A stretch of DNA of 17,801 bases, taken from NCBI GenBank assembly GCA_035541265.1, contig DATKNQ010000037.1, positions 1 through 17,801 on the forward strand. Reading direction: 5' to 3'. Within the stretch, counting starts at the first letter, position 1. Each line of letters opens with the position of its first letter. Shown one piece after another: positions 7,728-14,151 of the stretch. The translations under genes were made by a program, and so were the position numbers. Source of the DNA: Bog-159 sp035541265 (lineage in GTDB: Bacteria; Acidobacteriota; Terriglobia; Bryobacterales; Bryobacteraceae). Under the pieces are notes generated by a model. It saw only the letters and a program-made list of their open reading frames with translations, was not told the DNA's origin and did not search any database.

Positions 7728-8671
7728 GGCCGCTGGCGCGCCTCGATCATCACCGTCGATCCGGCACCGCACGCGGCTTCGAGCAACGTGAACGGCAGGG
7801 CGGCGGCGATCAGCGCGAAGTGCGCGAGATCTTTGATCAGCTTCGCCACCGTCGATTCCTGCCGCCGGCGGACGCGGCGCGCCATCGGATCGAGCCCGGG
7901 CGCCAGACTGGTGGCGAGTCCCGCGGGATTGTCGCGCAGCGAAAAATACTTGCGGCGCACGACCTCAAAACCGGCGGCGGCCAGCATCGCCTCCAGATCG
8001 CGTGCGCGGAAATCAGTCAAATGCCGCGGCGCATCCACGCCGTTCCAGCGCGCGCCCAGCAGGCGGAACTGCCAGCACGCGGCATTAGGCACCTGCACGA
8101 TCAGCCGGCCGTTCGGCTTCAGCAGCAGACGTGCCGATTCCAGATACGCGCGCGGGTCGTAAAGGTGCTCGAGCACGTGGAACATGGTAACGCCGGCGCA
8201 CGACGCCGCACCCAGCGGGGCTTGCGCCAGGTCGCCGCACAGCACCGGCACACCGTTTGTCCGCCAGGCAATCGCCGCGGCTTCCGCGGACGAATCCAGG
8301 CCCATGGCCGCAAATCCACGCTCGCGCAGCATGCGCGGAAACAAGCCGCCGCCGCAACCCACATCGAGCACTGGGCCGGATGCTCCGCACGCAGCCAATG
8401 CGCGCGTCACAAATCGTACGTGGTCGCGCAACACCAGGCGGCGGTAGCGTTCCTCCAGCTTGGCCGCGACAGTCCGGTCGGGCGCGTACCAATAGTGCGC
8501 GGGGTAGTAATGTGATAGATCTTCCGGCGCGGGCCGCGGCGCCAGGCGTATCAGTCCGCAGCTTGCGCACGCCACGATCTGAAACTCGCGCTGCGTGGTT
8601 CCGTAAAGGCGGTCAGTGGCCGTGCAGAGCGTGCGCGAGCGCGCATTGCCGCACATCAGGCAAGCGGTCAT
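7724..8671 (-). CDS. SAM-dependent methyltransferase with N-terminal zinc ribbon
   Basis: A 315-residue protein. The N-terminus has two CxxC pairs (C4/C7 and C35/C38), a treble-clef-like zinc ribbon typical of methyltransferases found in surface-polysaccharide and antibiotic-sugar loci. This is followed by the SHYYPAHYW segment common in that group. The Rossmann domain has motif I VLDVGCGGGLFPRML (residues 101-115) and FHVLEHLYDPRAYL. A hydrophobic C-terminal helix (LAHFALIAAALPFTLLEAA) may anchor it to the membrane. It is the first gene of the three-gene minus-strand operon and its stop overlaps the next gene's start (ATGA). Its promoter should lie in the 100-base divergent spacer shared with rodZ. 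The substrate is unknown; a sugar or lipid-linked sugar is a reasonable guess. Confidence 0.87.
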   Translation of the reverse strand: MTACLMCGNARSRTLCTATDRLYGTTQREFQIVACASCGLIRLAPRPAPEDLSHYYPAHYWYAPDRTVAAKLEERYRRLVLRDHVRFVTRALAACGASGPVLDVGCGGGLFPRMLRERGFAAMGLDSSAEAAAIAWRTNGVPVLCGDLAQAPLGAASCAGVTMFHVLEHLYDPRAYLESARLLLKPNGRLIVQVPNAACWQFRLLGARWNGVDAPRHLTDFRARDLEAMLAAAGFEVVRRKYFSLRDNPAGLATSLAPGLDPMARRVRRRQESTVAKLIKDLAHFALIAAALPFTLLEAACGAGSTVMIEARQRP

Positions 8672-8771
8672 CGCGATAAGTCCCGCGTCCTGGCTCGGCG
8701 GGCGAGTAACCTCACGTACGGACTCACAGTGCTTACTGTTGTATCATAGCTAAAGGGGGGCAGTTGGGGTT
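8672..8771. promoter_or_regulatory. Divergent promoter region, methyltransferase / rodZ
   Basis: This 100-base spacer separates the minus-strand methyltransferase operon from plus-strand rodZ. TATCAT (8742-8747) matches the plus-strand -10 consensus at 5 of 6 positions. The offset TATGAT (8743-8748) matches at 5 of 6 on the minus strand, so the two possible -10 boxes overlap. I see no convincing -35 on either strand. A G-run at 8755-8760 provides a Shine-Dalgarno-like sequence for rodZ. Confidence 0.4.
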
Positions 8772-9689
8772 ATGAGTCCCGTCGGCGAAACGCTACGCCG
8801 GGAACGTCTGCAAAAAGGCCTGAGCCTGGACCAGATCTCCCGTGAGACCAAGATCTCCACCCGCCTGTTAGAAGCTATCGAGAAGGACCAACTCGACAGG
8901 TTGCCGGGCGGGGTGTTCGCGAAGAGTTTTGTGCGCCAGTACGCCCGGTTCCTGGGGCTGGACGAAGAGGAACTGGCCTCCGAGGTCGAAAAACAAATCA
9001 ATTCTAACGCGGACCTGCCGGCCTTCGCCGTGAGCCAGCCGGAGCCCTCGTTCAAAGTGCCGCCGGTCCCGGCTTGGGAGAGCACGGGCGGCCGCTCGAA
9101 TTCCATCCTGCCTGCGCTGGCCATGGTTGTGGCGGTGATGCTGGTCTGCTCGGCCGTTTATGTCTGGTGGCAACGCAGCAATAAGGCCGCGCCTCCGCCG
9201 GAAAAGGTTTCCGTCGTGCGGAACTCTGCGCCTCCGGCTGCCGCGCCTTCCGCCGTCACGAAGTCCACCGAGCCCGCACCGGTCACGCCCGCCGTATCTC
9301 ACAACCCGGCGCCGCCGGCGGACACGGAAGTGGCCCAGTCGACTCCCGCGCCCACGGAATCCGGCACATCGGCCGCGCCTCCCGCCGCTTCGAATCCGGA
9401 TGCCAAACTGCACGTCTCGCTCACCGCGGATGCCGAGGCATGGGTGCAGGTGTGGGCCGATGGCAAGTGCGTAATCGTCGGCACCCTGCACCCCAACGAG
9501 ACCAGAACCGCGGAAGCTGTGGATGCCATGCGTATCCGTACGGGAAATGCCGGGGATTTGCAGGTAAGCGTGAATGGGAAATCTGCCGGGCCGCTGGGAC
9601 CCAAGGGGCAGATCCGTACGCTCGAAATCACGCCGCAGGGCGTTCAGATTCTGGCGCCGCCGCCGAAGCCCGCACCCGAACCGCTCTGA
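8772..9689 (+). CDS. rodZ: RodZ-like cell-shape protein
   Basis: A 305-residue protein with classic RodZ layout: an N-terminal HTH_25 helix-turn-helix (residues 1 to about 70; GETLRRERLQKGLSLDQISR, then GGVFAKSFVRQYARFLGLD), one membrane span (about 112-133), a Pro/Ala/Thr-rich periplasmic linker (about 138-210) and a C-terminal DUF4115 beta domain (about 213-295; WVQVWADGK). In RodZ proteins the cytoplasmic HTH contacts MreB and couples the actin-like filament to the elongation machinery. The ATG at 8772 follows a G-rich ribosome-binding region. The last 46 nt overlap the 3' end of pgsA on the other strand. A general membrane-bound HTH regulator is the less likely alternative. Confidence 0.88.
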   Translation: MSPVGETLRRERLQKGLSLDQISRETKISTRLLEAIEKDQLDRLPGGVFAKSFVRQYARFLGLDEEELASEVEKQINSNADLPAFAVSQPEPSFKVPPVPAWESTGGRSNSILPALAMVVAVMLVCSAVYVWWQRSNKAAPPPEKVSVVRNSAPPAAAPSAVTKSTEPAPVTPAVSHNPAPPADTEVAQSTPAPTESGTSAAPPAASNPDAKLHVSLTADAEAWVQVWADGKCVIVGTLHPNETRTAEAVDAMRIRTGNAGDLQVSVNGKSAGPLGPKGQIRTLEITPQGVQILAPPPKPAPEPL

Positions 9690-10315
9690 CGGCGAAGCTC
9701 CATCCGCTGTTTGCGTTTCTCGATCAACAACAATTCCCGCCGCCGGCGTTTCTTCACGCGTTCGTCGATGCGCCGCCAGAACTTGCGGAAGTAACTCACT
9801 GCCGAGAGCATCGCGAAGATCACCACGCCCCACATCAGTATGATCCCCGGCGTCGTCAGTTCCGGATACCGGATGCTGAGTAAGAGGCAGGAAATCGCGG
9901 CCACCTGCGAGATCATCTTGGTCTTACCCAGATCGCTGGCCTTGATGGTGTAGCCTTCGGCGGCCGCGATGGCGCGCAGCCCGGAAACCGCGAATTCGCG
10001 GCCCACGATCAGGATCACCATCCAGGCCGGAACCGCCCGCTCCTGCACCAGGGCGATCAGCGCCGAGGAAATCAGCAGCTTGTCGGCGATCGGATCGAGC
10101 AGCGTGCCGATGGTCGTAATCTGGCGCCAGCGCCGCGCCAGGTAGCCATCCAGCAGGTCGGTGCTCGCCGCGATGAGGAAGATGGCCAACGCCAGCCACA
10201 CGTTGGTAATCACCGCACCGCGGACATGTAGCACCAGCTTTTCCTGCACCAGGGCGGCTACCAATAGCGGTACGAAGAAAATCCGCAGAATCGTCAGTAA
10301 GTTCGGGACATTCAT
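9644..10315 (-). CDS. pgsA: CDP-diacylglycerol-glycerol-3-phosphate 3-phosphatidyltransferase
   Basis: A 223-residue inner-membrane enzyme that makes phosphatidylglycerol phosphate from CDP-diacylglycerol and glycerol 3-phosphate. The full CDP-alcohol phosphotransferase signature is present: D53, D56-G57, A60-R61, G70, D74 and D78 (DLLDGYLARR, then GTLLDPIADK). The N-terminus MNVPNLLTILRI is typical of PgsA. ATG 10315 is preceded by a strong AAGGA ribosome-binding site. The family is usually 180-200 residues. This protein ends with a roughly 50-residue extremely Arg/Lys-rich tail and a Gly-rich end, the last 46 nt of which are antisense to rodZ. PgpA, encoded 2.3 kb away, would remove the phosphate from its product. 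Confidence 0.93.
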   Translation of the reverse strand: MNVPNLLTILRIFFVPLLVAALVQEKLVLHVRGAVITNVWLALAIFLIAASTDLLDGYLARRWRQITTIGTLLDPIADKLLISSALIALVQERAVPAWMVILIVGREFAVSGLRAIAAAEGYTIKASDLGKTKMISQVAAISCLLLSIRYPELTTPGIILMWGVVIFAMLSAVSYFRKFWRRIDERVKKRRRRELLLIEKRKQRMELRRQSGSGAGFGGGARI

Positions 10316-10423
10316 CGTTCCTTCCCAAATATAATGCTTCCACAGTGAGCGCACAACTGCCGCCGGCAGATATAAGTACCCGCCGTGCTATTCTGAAAAC
10401 AGTACATCTTCCGGAAAACACCT
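10316..10423. promoter_or_regulatory. Divergent promoter region, pgsA / rimO
   Basis: A 108-base spacer between diverging genes. On the minus strand, TATATT (10328-10333, 5 of 6 to the -10 consensus) lies 17 nt from TTGTGC (10351-10356, a weak -35). This would give a very short pgsA leader, so a start site a few bases upstream is also possible. On the plus strand, TATTCT (10389-10394) is preceded by TGC, forming an extended -10 for rimO. Assignments are by eye only. Confidence 0.4.
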
Positions 10424-11833
10424 TTGAAAATCGGCTTTGTGAGTCTGGGCTGCCCCAAAAACCTGGTGGACAGCGAAGTCATGATGGGCCAACTTGTATC
10501 GCGCGGGCACGAGCTGACGCCCCATCCCGGCGAGGCTGACGTGTTAGTCGTCAACACCTGCAGCTTCATCGATCCCGCCAAGCAGGAATCCGTCGACACC
10601 ATTCTGGAGATGGCCGAATACAAGAAAATCGGCCGAGCCCGCAAGCTCATCGTTGCCGGATGCCTGGTGGAACGTTATCGCGGCGATATCCGCAAGGACA
10701 TTCCCGAGGTGGACGCGCTGGTGGGTACCAACGAACTGGACCGCATCGCCGGTCTGTGCGAAGGCTGGGCCGGCGACGCCGCCCCCACGGCTGCGCGCGA
10801 TTACCTCTATCACGATCTGACGCCGCGCGTACTGGCTACGCCCGGCCATTATGCATATATCAAGATCGCCGAGGGTTGCGATCATCCTTGCACCTTCTGC
10901 GTGATCCCGCAGTATCGCGGCAAGTTCCGCAGCCGGCGATTCGAATCGGTGGTGGCCGAAGCCACGCGGCTGTTCCGCCAGGGCGTGCGCGAGATCAACC
11001 TGATCGGGCAAGACACCACCTGCTTCGGCGAGGATCTAGGCCTGCAGGACGGACTCGCCCATCTGCTCGCCCGGTTGGCTGAGATCGAGACGCCCCGCGA
11101 AAAGTGGATTCGCTTCCTCTACGCCTACCCGAACAAAGTGACCCAGCGGCTGCTCGACACCATCGCGAGCCATGACGCGCTGGTGAAGTACATCGACATG
11201 CCGCTGCAGCACGCGAGTGCCGGCGTGCTCAAACGGATGAAGCGCGGCGCTTCGGGCGATATTTTCCTCAAGCTGATCCAGCGCATCCGCCGCACCATCC
11301 CCGGTGTGGCGATCCGCACCAGCTTCATCGCCGGCTTCCCCGGCGAGACGGATGCGGATTTCGAGGAGCTGTGCGCCTTCGTGAGCGCCGCGCAGCTCGA
11401 CCGCCTGGGCGTGTTTTCCTATTCCGACGAAGACACCAGCGGCAGCTTCGGGCTCGACGGCAAGGTGGAAGCCCGCACCATTTACAATCGCAAGCGCCAC
11501 CTGATGGCCCTGCAGCGCAAAATCGCGCGCGCGCGCAATCGCAAGCTCGTCGGATCTGAGACATCGGTGCTGGTTTCAGGCCTCTCGCAGGAAACCGACC
11601 TGTTGTGGGAGGGCCGCATGCCGTCCCAGGCTCCGGAAATCGACGGGGTGACGCTGATCAACGACGTGGAGGGCAGCGCGCCGCAGCCCGGCCAGATCCG
11701 CCGCCTGCGCATCACCGAAGCGCACGACTACGATTTGGTCGGCACGCTGCTGGCGGCCACGGAAACGGTTGCGCCACCCTCCAGCCTTGTCCAAATCGGC
11801 GGGCTGACCGTTGAAAGATCCGCTAGACTGTAA
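10424..11833 (+). CDS. rimO: Ribosomal protein S12 methylthiotransferase RimO
   Basis: A 469-residue radical-SAM enzyme that methylthiolates the conserved aspartate of ribosomal protein S12 using two 4Fe-4S clusters. The N-terminal UPF0004 cluster ligands are C10, C46 and C80. The radical-SAM CxxxCxxC is C152, C156, C159 (GCDHPCTFC). MKIGFVSLGCPKNLVDSE is the RimO-specific N-terminus, which separates it from MiaB. A C-terminal TRAM domain ends near HDYDLVG. The start is TTG at 10424: the reading frame has a stop at 10394 and no ATG or GTG between. About 28 residues after DYDLVG exceed what I expect for the family, and the last codons fall in a 15-nt sequence repeated upstream of the second coiled-coil gene. 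rimO heads a long plus-strand operon. Confidence 0.93.
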   Translation: MKIGFVSLGCPKNLVDSEVMMGQLVSRGHELTPHPGEADVLVVNTCSFIDPAKQESVDTILEMAEYKKIGRARKLIVAGCLVERYRGDIRKDIPEVDALVGTNELDRIAGLCEGWAGDAAPTAARDYLYHDLTPRVLATPGHYAYIKIAEGCDHPCTFCVIPQYRGKFRSRRFESVVAEATRLFRQGVREINLIGQDTTCFGEDLGLQDGLAHLLARLAEIETPREKWIRFLYAYPNKVTQRLLDTIASHDALVKYIDMPLQHASAGVLKRMKRGASGDIFLKLIQRIRRTIPGVAIRTSFIAGFPGETDADFEELCAFVSAAQLDRLGVFSYSDEDTSGSFGLDGKVEARTIYNRKRHLMALQRKIARARNRKLVGSETSVLVSGLSQETDLLWEGRMPSQAPEIDGVTLINDVEGSAPQPGQIRRLRITEAHDYDLVGTLLAATETVAPPSSLVQIGGLTVERSARL

Positions 11834-11838
11834 GCAGG

Positions 11839-12141
11839 ATGAGCATCGACGAACGCCTCGATCGCCTTGTGGAACGCCACGAGGCTCTGGCCGAAACCGT
11901 GCAAATCGTTGCCAGGATGCAACAGGCAGCAGAACGCAGGCAGCAGGAAGCAGAACGCCAGGCGCAAGAGGCGGATCGCCGGGCGCAGGGGCGCGACGCC
12001 ATCTATACTGAGCGCTTTGCCGCCAATGAAGTTCGTCTGGCCCAACTCATGGACACGATGAACCGCCTGGGCCGCATCCTCGAGATCCATGATGCCGAAA
12101 TCGATGACCACGGCCGCCGTCTGGAGAACCTTGAGCATTAA
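11839..12141 (+). CDS. Small coiled-coil protein, copy 1
   Basis: A 100-residue soluble, highly charged protein with no recognised family. It is predicted to be almost entirely alpha-helical coiled coil. Residues 30-50 are three consecutive seven-residue repeats (AAERRQQ, EAERQAQ, EADRRAQ), encoded by three degenerate 21-nt units at 11926-11988. The conserved part (residues 59-90, RFAANE through HDAEIDD) has leucine/methionine heptad spacing. It starts 5 nt after the rimO stop and has a close paralogue immediately downstream. There is no signal peptide, membrane span or catalytic motif. A structural, adaptor or oligomerising role is only inference. Paralogy and tight reading-frame conservation between the two copies argue that both are real genes. 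Confidence 0.75.
   Translation: MSIDERLDRLVERHEALAETVQIVARMQQAAERRQQEAERQAQEADRRAQGRDAIYTERFAANEVRLAQLMDTMNRLGRILEIHDAEIDDHGRRLENLEH
11926..11988 (+). repeat. Three degenerate 21-nt heptad-encoding repeats
   Basis: Units at 11926-11946, 11947-11967 and 11968-11988 encode AAERRQQ, EAERQAQ and EADRRAQ. Each unit is one coiled-coil heptad. The downstream paralogue has the equivalent of one unit (EAGRQAR), so unit number has changed in frame between copies. Confidence 0.7.
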
Positions 12142-12201
12142 GCGCGGAGCCGGCGAGTCTTACGTCTGCCTCCCGAGAGATCCGCTAGACTGGAAGACAG
12201 T

Positions 12202-12459
12202 ATGACCACCGACGAACGCCTGGAAAAACTCGCCGAGCGCCACGAAGCTCTGGCCGAGACCGTGCAAATCCTTGCCAGCATGCAGTTGGAAGCCGGGCGG
12301 CAGGCGCGCGAGCACGATGCCGAATACGCCCAGCGCTTCGCCGCCAACGAGACGCGTCTGGTCCAACTCATGGACACCATGAATCGCCTTGGCCGCATCC
12401 TCGAAGTCCACGATGCGGAGATCGATGATCAGGCCCGCGCCGAAAACCTCGAACGCTAA
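12202..12459 (+). CDS. Small coiled-coil protein, copy 2
   Basis: An 85-residue paralogue of the upstream coiled-coil protein. It shares DERL, then RHEALAETVQI near the N-terminus and the near-identical block RFAANE to HDAEIDD (residues 45-76). It is shorter by 15 residues, 14 of which are the two missing heptads in the variable central segment (residues 29-44). It is predicted to be a soluble helical coiled coil with no known domain. ATG 12202 follows a GAAGACAG stretch that could serve as a weak ribosome-binding site. yacG begins 9 nt after the stop. The two copies may form heteromeric coiled coils, but nothing in the sequence proves this. Confidence 0.75.
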   Translation: MTTDERLEKLAERHEALAETVQILASMQLEAGRQAREHDAEYAQRFAANETRLVQLMDTMNRLGRILEVHDAEIDDQARAENLER

Positions 12460-12467
12460 CCGTTAGC

Positions 12468-12638
12468 ATGAAGTGCCCCATCTGCAAGAAAGAAGTCCAG
12501 CCCGGCGATCCCGAAGCGCCCTTTTGTAGCGAGCGCTGCCGCACCATCGACCTCGGCAACTGGGCGTCTGAGAAATACGTCATCTCCACGCCCCTGCAGC
12601 CGGGAGAACACCTCGGCCGTGACGACGATGAGGACTAG
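12468..12638 (+). CDS. yacG: YacG-type zinc-finger DNA gyrase inhibitor
   Basis: A 56-residue protein matching the YacG family: CPxC (C3, C6), FCSERC (C20, C24), then IDLGNW and an acidic C-terminal tail (GRDDDED). The four cysteines bind one zinc ion. In Escherichia coli YacG binds GyrB and inhibits gyrase. The short length is normal for the family. The gene sits 9 nt after the second coiled-coil gene and its TAG stop shares one base with the GTG start of pgpA, so translation of the two is probably coupled. Confidence 0.9.
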   Translation: MKCPICKKEVQPGDPEAPFCSERCRTIDLGNWASEKYVISTPLQPGEHLGRDDDED

Positions 12639-13114
12639 TGTCCGCACCACGCACTAAGCTCGCCGGCCTGATGGCCACCTGGTTGGGCTGCGGATACTCC
12701 CCAAAAGCGCCCGGCACGGTGGGTTCAGCCGCGGCCATCGTCATCGCCATCCTGATCGAGCGCTTGGCCCAATGGCCACCCGTGGCCTTCGCCGCACTGG
12801 CCGCGCTGGTCTCCATCCCCGGCATCTGGGCGGCGGGCGAAACTGCGCGCGCGGCGAAACTGAAAGACCCGCAATACGTCGTAGTGGATGAAGTCGCCGG
12901 CCAGTGGCTGGCGCTCGCCGGCGCGCGCACGCTCAACTGGAAAACGTGGCTGGCGGCGTTCGTGCTGTTTCGCCTGTTCGATATCTGGAAGCCAGCGCCG
13001 GTGCGCCAATTGGAATCCCTGCCGGGCGGCGTGGGCATCGTGGCCGACGACCTGATGGCCGGCCTCTACGCCGCACTTGTCTTATTCCTGGCAGGATGGT
13101 TCAATCTTTATTAG
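12638..13114 (+). CDS. pgpA: Phosphatidylglycerophosphatase A
   Basis: A 158-residue hydrophobic inner-membrane phosphatase that converts phosphatidylglycerol phosphate to phosphatidylglycerol. Family signatures are all visible: GCGYSPKAPGTVGS (residues 17-30), DPQYVVVDEVAGQW (77-90; D77, D84, E85), FRLFDIWKPAP (111-121) and GGVGIVADDLMAG (130-142). I use GTG 12638, which overlaps the yacG stop by one base. The alternative ATG 12 codons in would still keep all motifs. PgsA, which makes its substrate, is encoded on the opposite strand of the same neighbourhood. Confidence 0.93.
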   Translation: MSAPRTKLAGLMATWLGCGYSPKAPGTVGSAAAIVIAILIERLAQWPPVAFAALAALVSIPGIWAAGETARAAKLKDPQYVVVDEVAGQWLALAGARTLNWKTWLAAFVLFRLFDIWKPAPVRQLESLPGGVGIVADDLMAGLYAALVLFLAGWFNLY

Positions 13115-13119
13115 TAATT

Positions 13120-14148
13120 ATGCCAATTCGGAAATCGGCGGATGGCCGGCCGCAAATCTCCCAGGTGAAACCGGTGGCGGCCATAGCCGGCGGGGAGTTG
13201 CAGATTCAGGGCAAAGGCTTTGCCAAAGCGGACCGGCCGCGTGTGACGATCGGAGATGTAGCCGCCCCGGTCGTCATCGGTTCGGATTCGCTGGTGATCG
13301 CGCGCGTGCCCGAAGGCGCCGCCGCCGGGGAATTGGTCGTCGCCAGCGGCAACCAGTCGAGCGAAGCCTGGGCCTGCGATATCGGCATCCAGATCGCTGA
13401 CGCTTTGCATCCGGTCGCCAACCCGGCCGTCGACACCTTTGGCAATATCTACACCACCTTCAGCGGATCGCGCGGGCAAAAGGTCGCCGTGGCGGTCTAC
13501 AAGATCGATCTGAACTACAACATGAAGCCGTTCATCAACGAAATGATGAACGCCACCGGCTTGGCCTTCGACCGCCACGGCATGCTCTACGTTTCGAGCC
13601 GGCACGACGGCACCGTCTACCAGGTCACGCCCAACGGCAACGCCAGCACTTTCGTCGAGGGCATGGGCGTCGCCACCGGCCTCGCTTTCGACGACGAAGG
13701 CAGCCTCTACGTCGGCGACCGTCAGGGCACCATTTTCAAGATCAGCCCCAACCGCCAGATCTTCGTGTTCGCCACGCTCGAGCCGTCCATCGCCGCTTAC
13801 CACTTCGCTTTCGGCCCCGATGGCTTCCTCTACGTGGCCGGCCCGACCACTTCCAGCTTCGATTGCGTGCATCGTGTCTCAAACAGCGGCGAAGTTGAGG
13901 TTTTCTACCGTGGGCTCGGACGGCCGCAGGGCCTGGCCTTCGACGACACCGGCCGCTTGTATGTTGCCGCGTCACTCGCCGGGCGCAAGGGCATTGTCCG
14001 CATCGACGCCAACCGCCAAGCGGAACTGTTCGTGTCCGGTCCCGGTATCGTAGGGCTTGCGTTCACGCCTTCACGGTCGCTCGTGGTGGCCACCACCAAT
14101 GCGCTCTACCGCGCCGACGTCGGCATCAAGGGCCGTCCGCTCGTCTGA
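13120..14148 (+). CDS. TIG domain plus NHL/SMP-30-like beta-propeller protein
   Basis: A 342-residue protein. Residues about 11-88 form an IPT/TIG immunoglobulin-like domain (PQISQVKPVAAIAGG, then GKGF and VPEGAAAGELVV). Residues about 95-340 form a six-bladed propeller of the NHL / gluconolactonase type, with repeated GLAFD..G.LYV blades (ATGLAFDRHGMLYVSS, ATGLAFDDEGSLYVGD, PQGLAFDDTGRLYVAA). Exported relatives are often labelled gluconolactonase or NHL-repeat protein, but I see no basis for assigning an enzymatic activity. There is no signal peptide with ATG 13120 or with the alternative in-frame ATG 13096 inside pgpA (which adds 8 residues). I chose 13120 because it avoids overlap, though neither has a strong ribosome-binding site. 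The gene lies 5 nt after pgpA and 3 nt before cinA. Confidence 0.75.
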   Translation: MPIRKSADGRPQISQVKPVAAIAGGELQIQGKGFAKADRPRVTIGDVAAPVVIGSDSLVIARVPEGAAAGELVVASGNQSSEAWACDIGIQIADALHPVANPAVDTFGNIYTTFSGSRGQKVAVAVYKIDLNYNMKPFINEMMNATGLAFDRHGMLYVSSRHDGTVYQVTPNGNASTFVEGMGVATGLAFDDEGSLYVGDRQGTIFKISPNRQIFVFATLEPSIAAYHFAFGPDGFLYVAGPTTSSFDCVHRVSNSGEVEVFYRGLGRPQGLAFDDTGRLYVAASLAGRKGIVRIDANRQAELFVSGPGIVGLAFTPSRSLVVATTNALYRADVGIKGRPLV

Positions 14149-14151
14149 AAC

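Larger units (their letters stand above)
11816..12459 (+). repeat. Tandem gene duplication, two units offset by 362 nt
   Basis: Two diverged direct copies, at 11816-12177 and 12178-12459. Each begins with the identical 15-mer AGATCCGCTAGACTG (11816-11830 and 12178-12192), followed 8-9 nt later by ATG and a coiled-coil reading frame. Proteins are 21/28 identical at the N-terminus and 29/32 identical over the conserved C-terminal block. The left unit starts inside the last codons of rimO. The second copy lacks two of the 21-nt heptad units found in the first. Confidence 0.8.

Noticed and set aside
6538..8515. Long plus-strand frames opposite the M28 and methyltransferase genes.
   Set aside because: The minus-strand genes have clear catalytic motifs, signal peptide and coupled starts; the plus frames show Arg/Ala/His-rich shadow composition.
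8868..9833. A 321-codon minus-strand frame opposite rodZ.
   Set aside because: RodZ domain order is unmistakable on the plus strand, and this frame would overlap pgsA as well.
12904..13119. A longer version of the TIG-propeller protein beginning inside pgpA.
   Set aside because: The extra 72 residues are out-of-frame pgpA sequence, Arg-rich and without TIG or signal character.
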